64,000 bases of DNA. It comes from Candidatus Obscuribacter sp. (GTDB lineage: Bacteria > Cyanobacteriota > Vampirovibrionia > Obscuribacterales > Obscuribacteraceae). Numbering within the stretch: the first letter of the stretch is position 1; each line of letters starts with the position of its first letter. The stretch is from positions 30,445-94,444 of the forward strand of contig JADYXQ010000122.1 of the NCBI GenBank assembly GCA_021772135.1, given 5' to 3'. Shown piece by piece: positions 16,746 to 25,204 of this stretch. The notes beneath the pieces were generated by a model. The model saw nothing but the letters and a program-made list of their open reading frames with translations, was not told the DNA's origin and ran no database searches. The position numbers and the translations under genes are program-made.

Positions 16746-18899
16746 TTGCAAGTAGAAGAACGTTCCAGCACTCAACACAAAGCCGAAATTGTCATTGACG
16801 GTAAAACAATCACTGTCAAAGCCGGTCGCATGGCCAAACAAGCCGGTGGTGCCGTAGAAGTTTATTGCGGCGAGACCATGGTGCTGGTCACCTGTACAGA
16901 GAGCAAAAAAGTTAGAGACGGAATTGATTACTTCCCTCTGCTTGTTGACTACGAAGAGAAACTTTATTCGGTAGGCCGCATTCCTGGATCTTTTGGTCGT
17001 CGCGAAGGAAAAGCGCCTGACAAGTGTATTCTCACCAGCCGTTTGATTGATAGACCAGTACGCCCACTGTTTCAAGAAGGCTATCGCAATGACGTACAAA
17101 TAGTGGCTACCACTATGAGTGCCGATATGGAAAACCCACCGGAAACTCTAGCCATGTTGGGAGCAAGCTTTGCTCTAGAACTGGCCGGACTGCCATTCAA
17201 CGGACCGATTGGCGCTGTGCGCGTAGGCCGCGTTGACGGCAAATTTGTGGGTAACCCCACATACGACCAGTTAGATAATTCCGATATGGATTTGATCGTA
17301 GCCGGCACTGAATCATCAATCATGATGGTGGAAGCCGGTTGTGATTTCGTCACTGAAAAAGACATCCTGAGCGCCATTGACTATGCGCACCAGATCATCA
17401 AGAAACAAGTTGAATCCCAACGTGACTTCGTCAAAGCATTCGGCCGCACAGTAAAAGAATTCGACGCACCACCTTCACTTGATTCATTGAAAGAAATTGT
17501 GCAGTCGAAAACTACTGAAGCTTTGAAAGCTTCTATGGATTCGGTTACCGACAAGAAAGTTCGCCAGGGCTTTATCGATCAAGCTATCAAAGCGATCACT
17601 GACACCATCGCCGAATTGGCTGATGATCATGAATTGAAAAAAGTATCCGGCAGCAAAATTGCTGAGTATTTAGAAAATTATGAAGCTGAATTGATGCGGG
17701 CTAAAGTGCTCGATACAGGCGTTCGCGCCGACGGTCGACGCTGCGACGAAGTTAGACCGATAACGGTTGAGTGTGGAATTCTACCCCGCACACACGGCAC
17801 CGGCCTATTTACAAGAGGCACTACCCAGGTACTTTCCGTGGCCACATTGGGTATCGGCTCAGACGCTCAAAGATTAGATTCAGTCGATCCGCAAACTGAA
17901 AAACGCTACATGCACCATTACAACTTCCCTGGTTTCTCAGTGGGCGAAGTTAAACCAATGCGCGGCCCAGGCCGTCGTGAAATCGGTCACGGTGCGCTGG
18001 CTGAGCGCGCGATCATGCCTGCTCTGCCCAGTCAGGACGAATTCCCTTATGTGATTCGTGTAGTTTCTGAAGTGTTGGAATCAAACGGTTCTACTTCTAT
18101 GGCTTCAACTTGTGGTTCATCGCTCTCGCTGATGGACGCCGGTGTACCTCTCAAAGCCACTATCGGCGGCATTGCCATGGGTCTGATTCTTGAAGGCGAA
18201 CGTTTCGCCGTTCTCACTGACATTCAAGGACTGGAAGATTTCCTCGGCGACATGGACTTCAAAGTGACCGGTTCCAGAGACGGTATCACCGCTTTGCAAA
18301 TGGACATCAAGATTGAAGGCATCTCGCTGGAAGTCATGCGTATCGCTCTTGACCAGGCTAAGAAAGGCCGCGTGCATATTATCGAGAAAATGGAAGCGGT
18401 ATTGCCTGCTCCTCGTGAAGAGATGTCTCCATGGGCTCCTCGCATCATCACAATCCATATCAATCAAGAAGATATCGGTACGGTAATCGGACCTGGCGGA
18501 AAAATGATTCGCCGTATTATTGAAGAAACCGGCGCCACTATCGACATCGAAGATGACGGCACCGTGCGCATCGGCTCAGTTGATCAAGAAGGCGGCAAAG
18601 CTGCTCGCGACTGGATTCAAAACCTGGTAAAGCGCATTGAAGTAGGCGTTGTCTACAACGGTCGCGTCACCCGCATTATTCCAGTTGGCTGTTTTGTTGA
18701 AGTACTGCCGGGCAAAGAAGGCCTGGTTCATATTTCACAACTGGAAAACAGACGAGTGGAAAAAGTCGAAGACGTCGTGGCTGTTGGCCAGAAAGTAGTG
18801 GTCAAGGTCAAAGAAATCGACGAGCGCAATCGCGTCAACTTGACCATGAAAGGCGTCAGCGACGAAGAGAAACAACAGCTTGAGCAACAAAGTTCTTAA
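16746..18899 (+). CDS. pnp: Polyribonucleotide nucleotidyltransferase (PNPase)
   Basis: PNPase degrades RNA 3' to 5' by phosphorolysis and can add tails in reverse. The 717-residue protein has the full domain order: first RNase PH domain (to about residue 140), helical linker, second RNase PH domain (with TRGTTQVLSVATLG, then GHGALAERA and VVSEVLESNGSTSMAS), KH domain (GPGGKMIRRIIEETGATIDIE) and S1 domain (VYNGRVTRIIPVGCFVEVLPG). The start is a TTG at 16746 preceded by a purine-rich GAGGATGAAG. It is downstream of rpsO and slightly overlaps the possible TTG start of the next gene. Confidence 0.97.
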   Translation: MQVEERSSTQHKAEIVIDGKTITVKAGRMAKQAGGAVEVYCGETMVLVTCTESKKVRDGIDYFPLLVDYEEKLYSVGRIPGSFGRREGKAPDKCILTSRLIDRPVRPLFQEGYRNDVQIVATTMSADMENPPETLAMLGASFALELAGLPFNGPIGAVRVGRVDGKFVGNPTYDQLDNSDMDLIVAGTESSIMMVEAGCDFVTEKDILSAIDYAHQIIKKQVESQRDFVKAFGRTVKEFDAPPSLDSLKEIVQSKTTEALKASMDSVTDKKVRQGFIDQAIKAITDTIAELADDHELKKVSGSKIAEYLENYEAELMRAKVLDTGVRADGRRCDEVRPITVECGILPRTHGTGLFTRGTTQVLSVATLGIGSDAQRLDSVDPQTEKRYMHHYNFPGFSVGEVKPMRGPGRREIGHGALAERAIMPALPSQDEFPYVIRVVSEVLESNGSTSMASTCGSSLSLMDAGVPLKATIGGIAMGLILEGERFAVLTDIQGLEDFLGDMDFKVTGSRDGITALQMDIKIEGISLEVMRIALDQAKKGRVHIIEKMEAVLPAPREEMSPWAPRIITIHINQEDIGTVIGPGGKMIRRIIEETGATIDIEDDGTVRIGSVDQEGGKAARDWIQNLVKRIEVGVVYNGRVTRIIPVGCFVEVLPGKEGLVHISQLENRRVEKVEDVVAVGQKVVVKVKEIDERNRVNLTMKGVSDEEKQQLEQQSS

Positions 18900-18915
18900 T
18901 TTAAGGGCGATTGCG

Positions 18916-19728
18916 GTGGCCGGCCTGCTTCTTATCAGTCAGGCCGGCTGCATCTGTTTTGAAATAACGAGTACGGCTGCTTTTGCCCGTGGTCACAGTT
19001 CAAGCACTCATAAAACTGTTAAGGCGCGCTCGCACAAAAGTCCAAAGACTAAAAAAAGCGCGGGGCGCAGAAGCAGCCGCTCTACGAGAACTTCTCGAGT
19101 GACGCACCATCGCGCTGGCCGTGGTCGAGCTACACATAGAGCCGTTCATCACGCGCATACAAGCCAAAGGTGGCAAACAAAATTTGTTGCACCGCCCGAC
19201 CTAGGCGGGCCGGTAGACTTCGGCATTGCGCCAAGAGCCCGCAACTCTTCTCTACTCACCCAGGCATATTTCCTTTATGACCAGGGCGTTAATGAAAAAT
19301 TGCGCGGCAATTATGGCGCGGCTACTGACAAGCTTGCCCAATCGGTCAGCTTGATTGATCAAGCCCGCAGCAATCAGCATAACGGCGTGCCCAGCACCCT
19401 CGAGGCCATGGTTTTCTATGAGCTCGGTGAGGCGGCCGAGGCCGACGGCGATTTCATCCTTGCTCGCGACTCTTACGCCCATTGTCTGCGGGCAAAGGCT
19501 AACTTCGTTGAGGCCTATCTGCACATCGTTAATTTGCTGGCCAGCCAGGGCCAGTTGCCTCTAGCGGCCAACTGGTTGAAAGAAGGCCTGCAAGAGTGTC
19601 CACACGATGCCAGAATCAACGAACTGTCCACTCAACTATCGACCTATATTGGCGCTACCGGGACCGATTTGGTTACCCCGGTTAAAAGCCCGCAAGGCCC
19701 ACTGGAGCCGGAAAAGTCTGAAGATTGA
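18916..19728 (+). CDS. Secreted basic TPR protein
   Basis: The product of about 270 residues has a hydrophobic signal-like start (VAGLLLISQAGCICFEITSTAAFARG), then a strongly basic His/Arg/Ser/Lys-rich stretch (about residues 30-90). A TPR region follows (AYFLYDQGVNEKLRGNYGAATDKLAQSV, then VFYELGEAAEADGDFILARDSYAHCLRAKANFVEAYLHI). A GTG at 18916 follows TAAGGG by eight bases; an in-frame TTG at 18880 would overlap the end of pnp by 20 bases. A strong terminator stands 22 bases after the stop. The basic part could bind nucleic acid or polyanionic envelope polymer; function unknown. Confidence 0.75.
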   Translation: MAGLLLISQAGCICFEITSTAAFARGHSSSTHKTVKARSHKSPKTKKSAGRRSSRSTRTSRVTHHRAGRGRATHRAVHHAHTSQRWQTKFVAPPDLGGPVDFGIAPRARNSSLLTQAYFLYDQGVNEKLRGNYGAATDKLAQSVSLIDQARSNQHNGVPSTLEAMVFYELGEAAEADGDFILARDSYAHCLRAKANFVEAYLHIVNLLASQGQLPLAANWLKEGLQECPHDARINELSTQLSTYIGATGTDLVTPVKSPQGPLEPEKSED

Positions 19729-19750
19729 GGGTTTGATTTGGGCTTGATTT

Positions 19751-19785
19751 AAAAGCTTGAGCGATGTCGCTCGAGCTTTTTTTTA
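19751..19785 (+). terminator. Intrinsic terminator after rpsO-pnp-TPR unit
   Basis: AAAAGCTTGAGCGA (19751-19764) and TCGCTCGAGCTTTT (19767-19780) form a 14-base-pair stem with one G-T pair and a two-base centre, followed by a run of eight T. It ends the plus-strand transcript that includes pnp. Confidence 0.9.
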
Positions 19786-19818
19786 CCCGTTTGCCGCCGG
19801 TCCATTTTTGCAAAGAAA

Positions 19819-19842
19819 AAGGGGAAGTTTGACCTTCCCCTT
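19819..19842 (-). terminator. Intrinsic terminator of the HU gene
   Basis: AAGGGGAAG and CTTCCCCTT form a nine-base-pair stem around TTTGAC. On the minus strand it is followed by TTTTTCTTTG, and it lies about 55 bases beyond the HU stop codon. Confidence 0.8.
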
Positions 19843-19895
19843 AATACTTTTTTGTAAGCCCTTTGGGGCAAACCACTTCAGAGAGCGGCCGTAGA

Positions 19896-20177
19896 CTATT
19901 TTTTGTCGACGGTGTCTTTGAATTCTTTACCAGGTTGGAAAGCAGGAACCTTTTTAGCAGGCACCTTGATTTTCTCACCAGGTTTTTGTGGATTGTTTGT
20001 TTCGCGAGCTTGTCTGTCACGGCGCAAGAATGTTCCGAAACCTACCAAGGTGACGCGATCACCTTTGGCTACTACTTCGGTCACGCAATCGGTGAAAGCG
20101 GCAAGCATTTCTTCGACGGACTTCTTGGTTGTGTTAGTACGAGCAGCAATTTCGGCAGCCAGTTCTGCTTTGTTCAC
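19896..20177 (-). CDS. hup: HU-family DNA-binding protein
   Basis: HU/IHF proteins bend and compact DNA as dimers. The 93-residue protein has the family layout: MNKAELAAEIAARTNTTKKSVEEMLAAF, then VTLVGFGTFLRRDRQARETNNPQ, with the Asn-Pro pair that intercalates in the DNA minor groove, and KVPAFQPGKEFKDTV at the end. The start is a GTG at 20175-20177 with a perfect AGGAGG seven bases upstream, which fits a highly expressed protein. A terminator follows. Confidence 0.96.
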   Translation of the reverse strand: MNKAELAAEIAARTNTTKKSVEEMLAAFTDCVTEVVAKGDRVTLVGFGTFLRRDRQARETNNPQKPGEKIKVPAKKVPAFQPGKEFKDTVDKK

Positions 20178-20253
20178 AGAGATTCCTCCTAGTATCCGGT
20201 CCTAAATCAAAAGTACAACATAAAGTGTATTCTCGGCGGTCTAATAACCACTT

Positions 20254-20314
20254 GAGCGACAAAGATACAGCACCTGTAAGGCTGACACAAGAGACTTGGC
20301 ATAAATTGTCGCTC
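20254..20314. repeat. Inverted repeat between hup and rsfS
   Basis: GAGCGACAA (20254-20262) and TTGTCGCTC (20306-20314) are perfect inverted copies 43 bases apart in the divergent region between hup and rsfS. It could form a leader hairpin or be an operator pair. No other RNA gene is visible in this gap. Confidence 0.5.
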
Positions 20315-20471
20315 TTGATAAGCATTTGCCGTCATAATTGGTAAGAGATGGCTTGCCAGGCGGTTTTTACTAAGTGGCTGAAGCGATCGCTATGTAGTCG
20401 GTGTCAAGCCAATTACAACTAAAATATTGGTAGAAAATGGTGAAATCCTAGATGGAAAGGGAACAAAGATA

Positions 20472-20885
20472 GTGTCATATCCTCCGAGTGGGCCTCCCTT
20501 GAGACCAATAACTGTTGACGGCAAAACTATCGATGCCAGGACCGCTGCCTATTTAGCGGCCAATGCCTGCGAGAGTAAATTAGCTCAGTCGACCGTAGTG
20601 TTGGATGTGGCGTCGGTAACAGTGCTGGCGGAATATTTTGTTTTTGCCGGAGGTGAATCGGCCGCGCAGGTTAAAGCTATAGCTAACGCAGTCGACCAGG
20701 TGCTTGGAAGCCACAATTTCAAGCGCAAGTCAATTGAAGGGATGAGCGAAGCCAGGTGGGTTTTGTTAGATTACGGTTCTGTGATTGTCCACGTGTTGCA
20801 GGAGAAGGAGCGAAGCTTTTACAAAATTGAGCAGTTTTGGAATCACGCACTGATTGTTGATCGCCAAGAATGGGTAGAAGAATAA
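20472..20885 (+). CDS. rsfS: Ribosomal silencing factor RsfS (Iojap family)
   Basis: RsfS binds L14 on the 50S subunit and blocks subunit joining during starvation. The core matches the family: a helix AAYLAANACESKLAQSTVVLDVASV, then YFVFAGGESAAQVKAIANAVDQVL and GMSEARWVLLDYGSVIVHVLQEKERSFYKIEQFW. The GTG at 20472 has an AAGGG box about ten bases upstream and gives 137 residues; the frame is open from a TTG at 20427, so the start is uncertain. The downstream beta-propeller gene begins 66 bases later. Confidence 0.9.
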   Translation: MSYPPSGPPLRPITVDGKTIDARTAAYLAANACESKLAQSTVVLDVASVTVLAEYFVFAGGESAAQVKAIANAVDQVLGSHNFKRKSIEGMSEARWVLLDYGSVIVHVLQEKERSFYKIEQFWNHALIVDRQEWVEE

Positions 20886-20951
20886 GCGTAGGGTTAGTAT
20901 TTAGTTTAAGTTTCTGGGAAATATGTTGGTGATTGGTGAGGGGCATTTGCT

Positions 20952-22100
20952 ATGAGCTTTAGGACCAGGCTACAGGGGTTCGTCGATAGCCGGCAGAAAA
21001 TTCAAATCTGGTACGGTATGGGCTGCCATAACACCGTCACCGGACGAGTTCTTTCTGTTGACCATGACCACATTGATGTTGAGTCTTACTCACATGAGAG
21101 TGATGGCCAGATTCACATTCGTCGCATTCTCGTACCGCTTCATTTGATACTGCACATCGACATCACGTCTGCGGAGACGGCTGAAGAAGATGAAGGAGTG
21201 CTAGCCACCGAAAAGGAGTCTAAGGGGAGCGGTTCGTCATTATCTGTAATTGACCTTCCTGATGCTCCCCGAGGATACGCTGTACGGATTCTCTCTCAGC
21301 TCAATTCACAATATTCCAATCGTTTCTCCCGCATGACTGCAGGGCCCGGCGGCATTTATTTCTCTTGCGACGGTTCTGTCTGGTTTATTGACAGCACAGG
21401 CCAATTAAGTGAATACGCCCGCATTCGTGGCAACAGCACTATTTCCGGTCTGCGTTTCGATCGCAAAGGTGTGCTCTACGTGGCCACAATTCAGGGTACT
21501 GTTTACAAGATTGATCCCAACAAATCGGGCCGCATCCTGGCTCAGCTTGACGGCAATCTTACAGGCGGCGGCACTTTCCTTTCCGACATCGCCATTGGTG
21601 CTCGTGAAGAAGTCTATGTCTCCAATTTTCCATCTAATACCGGCGGCGTTTTCAAAATCGACAAGACCGGTGAATATGAAGTGCTTCTCGGTGGCCCTGG
21701 CCATGGTACTCAGGGTCTGTTGCTTGAAAGAGACGGGTTTTTGTGGTGCCTTGAGCATGCTTCTGGTTGTGTAGTGAAGCGTTCGCTTGATGGTCGCGAA
21801 GTCGCGCGCATTCAAGTGGCCGAATCTGAGAGTTTCAATTTTGCCGACGGTTATGACGGCAATCTGGCCATGGACAGCCTCGACAGGCTCTACATTACAG
21901 CCGGCCGCGCAGGCACTGTGATCCGCGTCAATCGCGAAGGACGTGCTGAAACTTTCTTGACTGGTCTCATTAATCCAACCGGTGTCGCTTTCGGCCACGA
22001 CGGAGCCCTCTTCGTTCTCGAAGCGGGACGCTCAAGAGTGCTTAAAGTAGCGGCTCTTGATAAAACCGAGAGAAGCGAATCCGCTAAAGCTCTTTCTTAA
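20952..22100 (+). CDS. Sm-like-start, NHL/SMP-30-type beta-propeller protein
   Basis: The first 70 residues (about IQIWYGMGCHNTVTGRVLSV through ILVPLHLILHIDI) look like a small beta-barrel with an Sm-like pattern of strands. After an acidic linker, residues from about 105 to 375 form a six-bladed propeller. Repeated units of the type GxxYVATxxGTVYKIDP, EEVYVSNFP, GFLWCLEH, DRLYITAGRAGTVIRVN and GALFVLEAGRSRVLKV resemble NHL or SMP-30/strictosidine-synthase folds. No signal peptide is seen, so it should be cytoplasmic. GAGGGG lies eight bases before the ATG. Function unknown; a catalytic metal site cannot be asserted. Confidence 0.75.
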   Translation: MSFRTRLQGFVDSRQKIQIWYGMGCHNTVTGRVLSVDHDHIDVESYSHESDGQIHIRRILVPLHLILHIDITSAETAEEDEGVLATEKESKGSGSSLSVIDLPDAPRGYAVRILSQLNSQYSNRFSRMTAGPGGIYFSCDGSVWFIDSTGQLSEYARIRGNSTISGLRFDRKGVLYVATIQGTVYKIDPNKSGRILAQLDGNLTGGGTFLSDIAIGAREEVYVSNFPSNTGGVFKIDKTGEYEVLLGGPGHGTQGLLLERDGFLWCLEHASGCVVKRSLDGREVARIQVAESESFNFADGYDGNLAMDSLDRLYITAGRAGTVIRVNREGRAETFLTGLINPTGVAFGHDGALFVLEAGRSRVLKVAALDKTERSESAKALS

Positions 22101-22133
22101 GCACTGCATGACAAACTTGCTTGAGCTCGAAAG

Positions 22134-24059
22134 CTACTTGCTTGTGTGTGCCAATTCGCGCTGGCCCTGGCCGTCATGCTCATAGGCCGCAGGATCTGGG
22201 CTGGTGTAGAGCTGATCGATCAGTGATTTATAATTGCGGCCAACCACATTGCGCTTGATTTTGAGAGTAGCAGTCAATTCTCCTGCTTCTACCGAAAGTT
22301 CGTTGGCAAGAATGGCAAAGCGTTTTACTTGCTCGTATTCGGCCAGTGACGTCGAACGTGATTGTAATTCACGTTTGAGGAAACCAAGCAAGGCGCTGGA
22401 GCGGCTCAAGTCGAAGTAAGAATCGAACTCCCAGTTACGCTCGCGGGCAAAGTCGCAGGTGGCTTGCTCATCTAAGGTTAGAAGGGCCACAAGATGCTTC
22501 TGCTGATCGCCGAAAACAACCGCTTGCGTAACAAAAGGCACCGTCTTTAATACCGCTTCTACTTTTTGTGGAGCAATATTTTTGCCGGCGGAATTGATGA
22601 TCAAATCTTTTTTGCGATCGGTAATCTTAAGGAAGCCTTCGTCGTCAATGGCGCCGATGTCTCCTGTTCTGAACCACTCACCGTCAAAAGCCTCTGCATT
22701 GGCTTCAGGATTGTTGTAATACCCTTTGAAGATGGTTGGCCCCTTAACGAGAATTTCGCCGTCATCAGCCAATTTTTGATGCACTGAATCAAGTGCTGGC
22801 CCTACTGTGCCCATGCGCACTTTGCCCAGGCGATTGACATTAGTGGGTGCGGAAGTCTCGGTCAGTCCGTAGCCTTCCAGGCAGCTGATGCCAATAGCGT
22901 TAAAGAATGTCAGAACTTCTTTAGTGGCTGGGGCACCACCGCTGACGATCAGCTTCAAGTTTGGTCCGATTTTTTCGCGTAATTTTTCCAGAACCAATTT
23001 GTCGGCAATTTTTTGTTTGGCCCAGAGCAAAGGACCAATCTTTTTACCGTCGGCCAGTTTTTGCACAACTTCTTCGCCGGTGCTGAGAGCCCAATCAATT
23101 AAAGCGCGACGACGGCTGGATGTACCATCAATACCGCTTTTGACTTTGGCGTAAATGCGGTCAAGTACTCTTGGCACCACGAGAATGAGAGTCGGTTCCA
23201 CTTCGGCCATATTGCGGCCCATGGTTTCAATACTTTCGGCAAAGGCACAGACGCCGCCGTGGGTGAGCCAATAAAATTCACCGCAAATGCGTTCGAATAT
23301 GTGTGAAAGCGGCAAGTAAGAAAGATATACGGCTCTTTCATCAACAGAAAGAATTGGCTTCATGTCTTCAATGACGGCCATGATATTGCCGTGAGTGAGG
23401 GGAACGCCTTTAGGTACACCAGTGGTGCCCGAGGTATAAATGATGGTGGCGATACCATCTTTAGGCGTGCTCTTCATTCTGTCTTCGAGAATTTTTAAGT
23501 GAGCAGTATCCAGGCTGGCGCCCAGTTTTCGCAAAGATTCAATGTCTACGAGCAGGCCGCTTGGCAAATTGTATTTGTCTGCCAGTTCATCAACCGATTT
23601 GACATCGGCTGGCAGGAAGAAGAGTACGATTTTTTGTACTGTAGGCAGGGCATTTCTTACAGCCAGAGCGCGTTTGAGAATGTTTTCGTTTTGCACGAAA
23701 AGTACTTTTGCCTGACTATTATTGACAATAAATTCGATGTCGCTGGCAGAAGATGTGGGGTAGACGGGCACAGAAATAGCGCCATTAGATATGGTGGCAA
23801 GGTCGGCCGCCACCCAGAAGTGTGTGGTTGAAGAAAATATTGCAGCTTTTTCGCCGGCTTTCAGTCCAATAGTCATCAGACCAAGGGCGATTTGCTGTAC
23901 CAGTTTGCTGAATTCGCGCCAGTTCATGGAGCGATATGGTTCTTTTTTCTCTTTGTATTCGACGCAATTGAGATGGTCGAGTTCTTTGGCACGAGCAAAA
24001 AAGACTGCCGCGATATTGCGATCAGTAATACTATCGGATATCTTCCGATCCACCAGCAT
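22134..24059 (-). CDS. Long-chain acyl-CoA synthetase (AMP-forming)
   Basis: The enzyme activates fatty acids to acyl-CoA through an acyl-adenylate. The 641-residue protein carries all AMP-binding family motifs: ATP/AMP signature IIYTSGTTGVPKGVPLTHG, the middle motif YGLTETSAP, and the C-terminal GEWFRTGDIGAIDDEGFLKITDRKKDLII with the catalytic Lys expected further on in the LKIKRNVVGR region. It most resembles the FadD15-like branch. The ATG at 24057-24059 has GAGGTG upstream; longer in-frame starts exist to 24107. It may work with the ETF system at 29-33 kb in fatty acid oxidation, though no beta-oxidation dehydrogenase is in this window. Confidence 0.92.
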   Translation of the reverse strand: MLVDRKISDSITDRNIAAVFFARAKELDHLNCVEYKEKKEPYRSMNWREFSKLVQQIALGLMTIGLKAGEKAAIFSSTTHFWVAADLATISNGAISVPVYPTSSASDIEFIVNNSQAKVLFVQNENILKRALAVRNALPTVQKIVLFFLPADVKSVDELADKYNLPSGLLVDIESLRKLGASLDTAHLKILEDRMKSTPKDGIATIIYTSGTTGVPKGVPLTHGNIMAVIEDMKPILSVDERAVYLSYLPLSHIFERICGEFYWLTHGGVCAFAESIETMGRNMAEVEPTLILVVPRVLDRIYAKVKSGIDGTSSRRRALIDWALSTGEEVVQKLADGKKIGPLLWAKQKIADKLVLEKLREKIGPNLKLIVSGGAPATKEVLTFFNAIGISCLEGYGLTETSAPTNVNRLGKVRMGTVGPALDSVHQKLADDGEILVKGPTIFKGYYNNPEANAEAFDGEWFRTGDIGAIDDEGFLKITDRKKDLIINSAGKNIAPQKVEAVLKTVPFVTQAVVFGDQQKHLVALLTLDEQATCDFARERNWEFDSYFDLSRSSALLGFLKRELQSRSTSLAEYEQVKRFAILANELSVEAGELTATLKIKRNVVGRNYKSLIDQLYTSPDPAAYEHDGQGQRELAHTSK

Positions 24060-24221
24060 GTAAAGCACCTCAGATTCCCACCAGCCCATAGTATAGCCAG
24101 TTCTCAATATGTTGAATGAAGCCTAAATTATCTTTGCCATCCTGCTGTGCCGGGAGCCTAGACAGACTGTAATGAGTACTGCTCAGCGCTTGATAAAAAG
24201 CTGCTAATTCTACGGCGCTGA

Positions 24222-25115
24222 TTAAGAAACTGAAAGCTGCTCTTTTGAGACTTCGTCAATCCAGGTGAGCAGCAGCTGCACCAGCTCGTCAAGCACCGGA
24301 TCGAACATCAAGTCGTGCCAGGCTTCAGGGAAAGAATGCTTGCGTTTGCTCGGCGCGCTCAATCTTTCAAAAATAGCTTCGCTGACCAGGTTATTGACGA
24401 TGGTTTCCTGGCCGGAAGTAAACATATATATGGGACAGGGTAACTTGCGTCTGCTGGAAGATTTGGTGTCTTGAGTGAGTTTGAGCAGCTCCAGCAGCGC
24501 TCGGGCGCTCAACTCAAATTTGCGATCGGGGTCGTTGGCCAGCCAGTTGCGCACTTGCGGCTCACGAGTAATTTGATCGGTGGAATAAGGGAGGGTGAGC
24601 AGCTTATCGGGGCTAATTAAGGCCGTGCTCATGGCTTTAAGACGGTAGGAGAGCTTGAACATATCCGGATGGCCGTCAAAACCGGGCGAAAACATTACCA
24701 GACCTGAAGGATTGATTTCCTGCATGGCCTTAAGAGCAACCACCGCTCCCATGCTATTTCCCATGACAAAAATAGGCCTATCGCCCACAGTTTCACGCAA
24801 ATATTCATAGGCTTCTTTTAAATCGTTAAGCCATTGCTGCTTCATCATCAGAACTTGGGTGCCGCGCTTGCCATGACCGACGTGGTCGTAGGCAAGAGAG
24901 AAAATTCTCTTCACCTTTAAACGCCTGGCAAGAGCCTCAAACCATCCACTATGGGCACCAAGCCCGTGCACGAGCAATACTGCCGCCCGGCAATCTGAGG
25001 ACGAGCCCCAGGTGCGAGCGGTAATTACATGATTATCTCCTTGAGTCAGAGGCTGAGATCGTGGGACGATGTCAACGAATGAACAAGTGGGCGTGAGCTT
25101 AATATCCTGCGTCAT
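24222..25115 (-). CDS. Monoacylglycerol-lipase-like alpha/beta hydrolase
   Basis: The product of about 297 residues is a cytoplasmic serine hydrolase of the S33/Hydrolase_4 type. Visible are the oxyanion loop VLLVHGLGAHSGWF, the nucleophile elbow FVMGNSMGAVVAL (Ser in G-x-S-x-G) and the catalytic His in FPEAWHDLMFDPVLDE; the acid is expected near the loop preceding that. The likely ATG at 25113-25115 has no clear ribosome binding site, while a TATAAT box (25126-25131) lies only ten bases upstream, so a very short or leaderless transcript is possible. A GTG at 25145 is an alternative start. Confidence 0.8.
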   Translation of the reverse strand: MTQDIKLTPTCSFVDIVPRSQPLTQGDNHVITARTWGSSSDCRAAVLLVHGLGAHSGWFEALARRLKVKRIFSLAYDHVGHGKRGTQVLMMKQQWLNDLKEAYEYLRETVGDRPIFVMGNSMGAVVALKAMQEINPSGLVMFSPGFDGHPDMFKLSYRLKAMSTALISPDKLLTLPYSTDQITREPQVRNWLANDPDRKFELSARALLELLKLTQDTKSSSRRKLPCPIYMFTSGQETIVNNLVSEAIFERLSAPSKRKHSFPEAWHDLMFDPVLDELVQLLLTWIDEVSKEQLSVS

Positions 25116-25204
25116 ACTGAACGTTATTATAGCTTCTGATACCACTGAGCATGTCTAGTTTGTCTTAGACAAATGTGTAATCAAAGGAAAACAACAGAAA
25201 GTAA

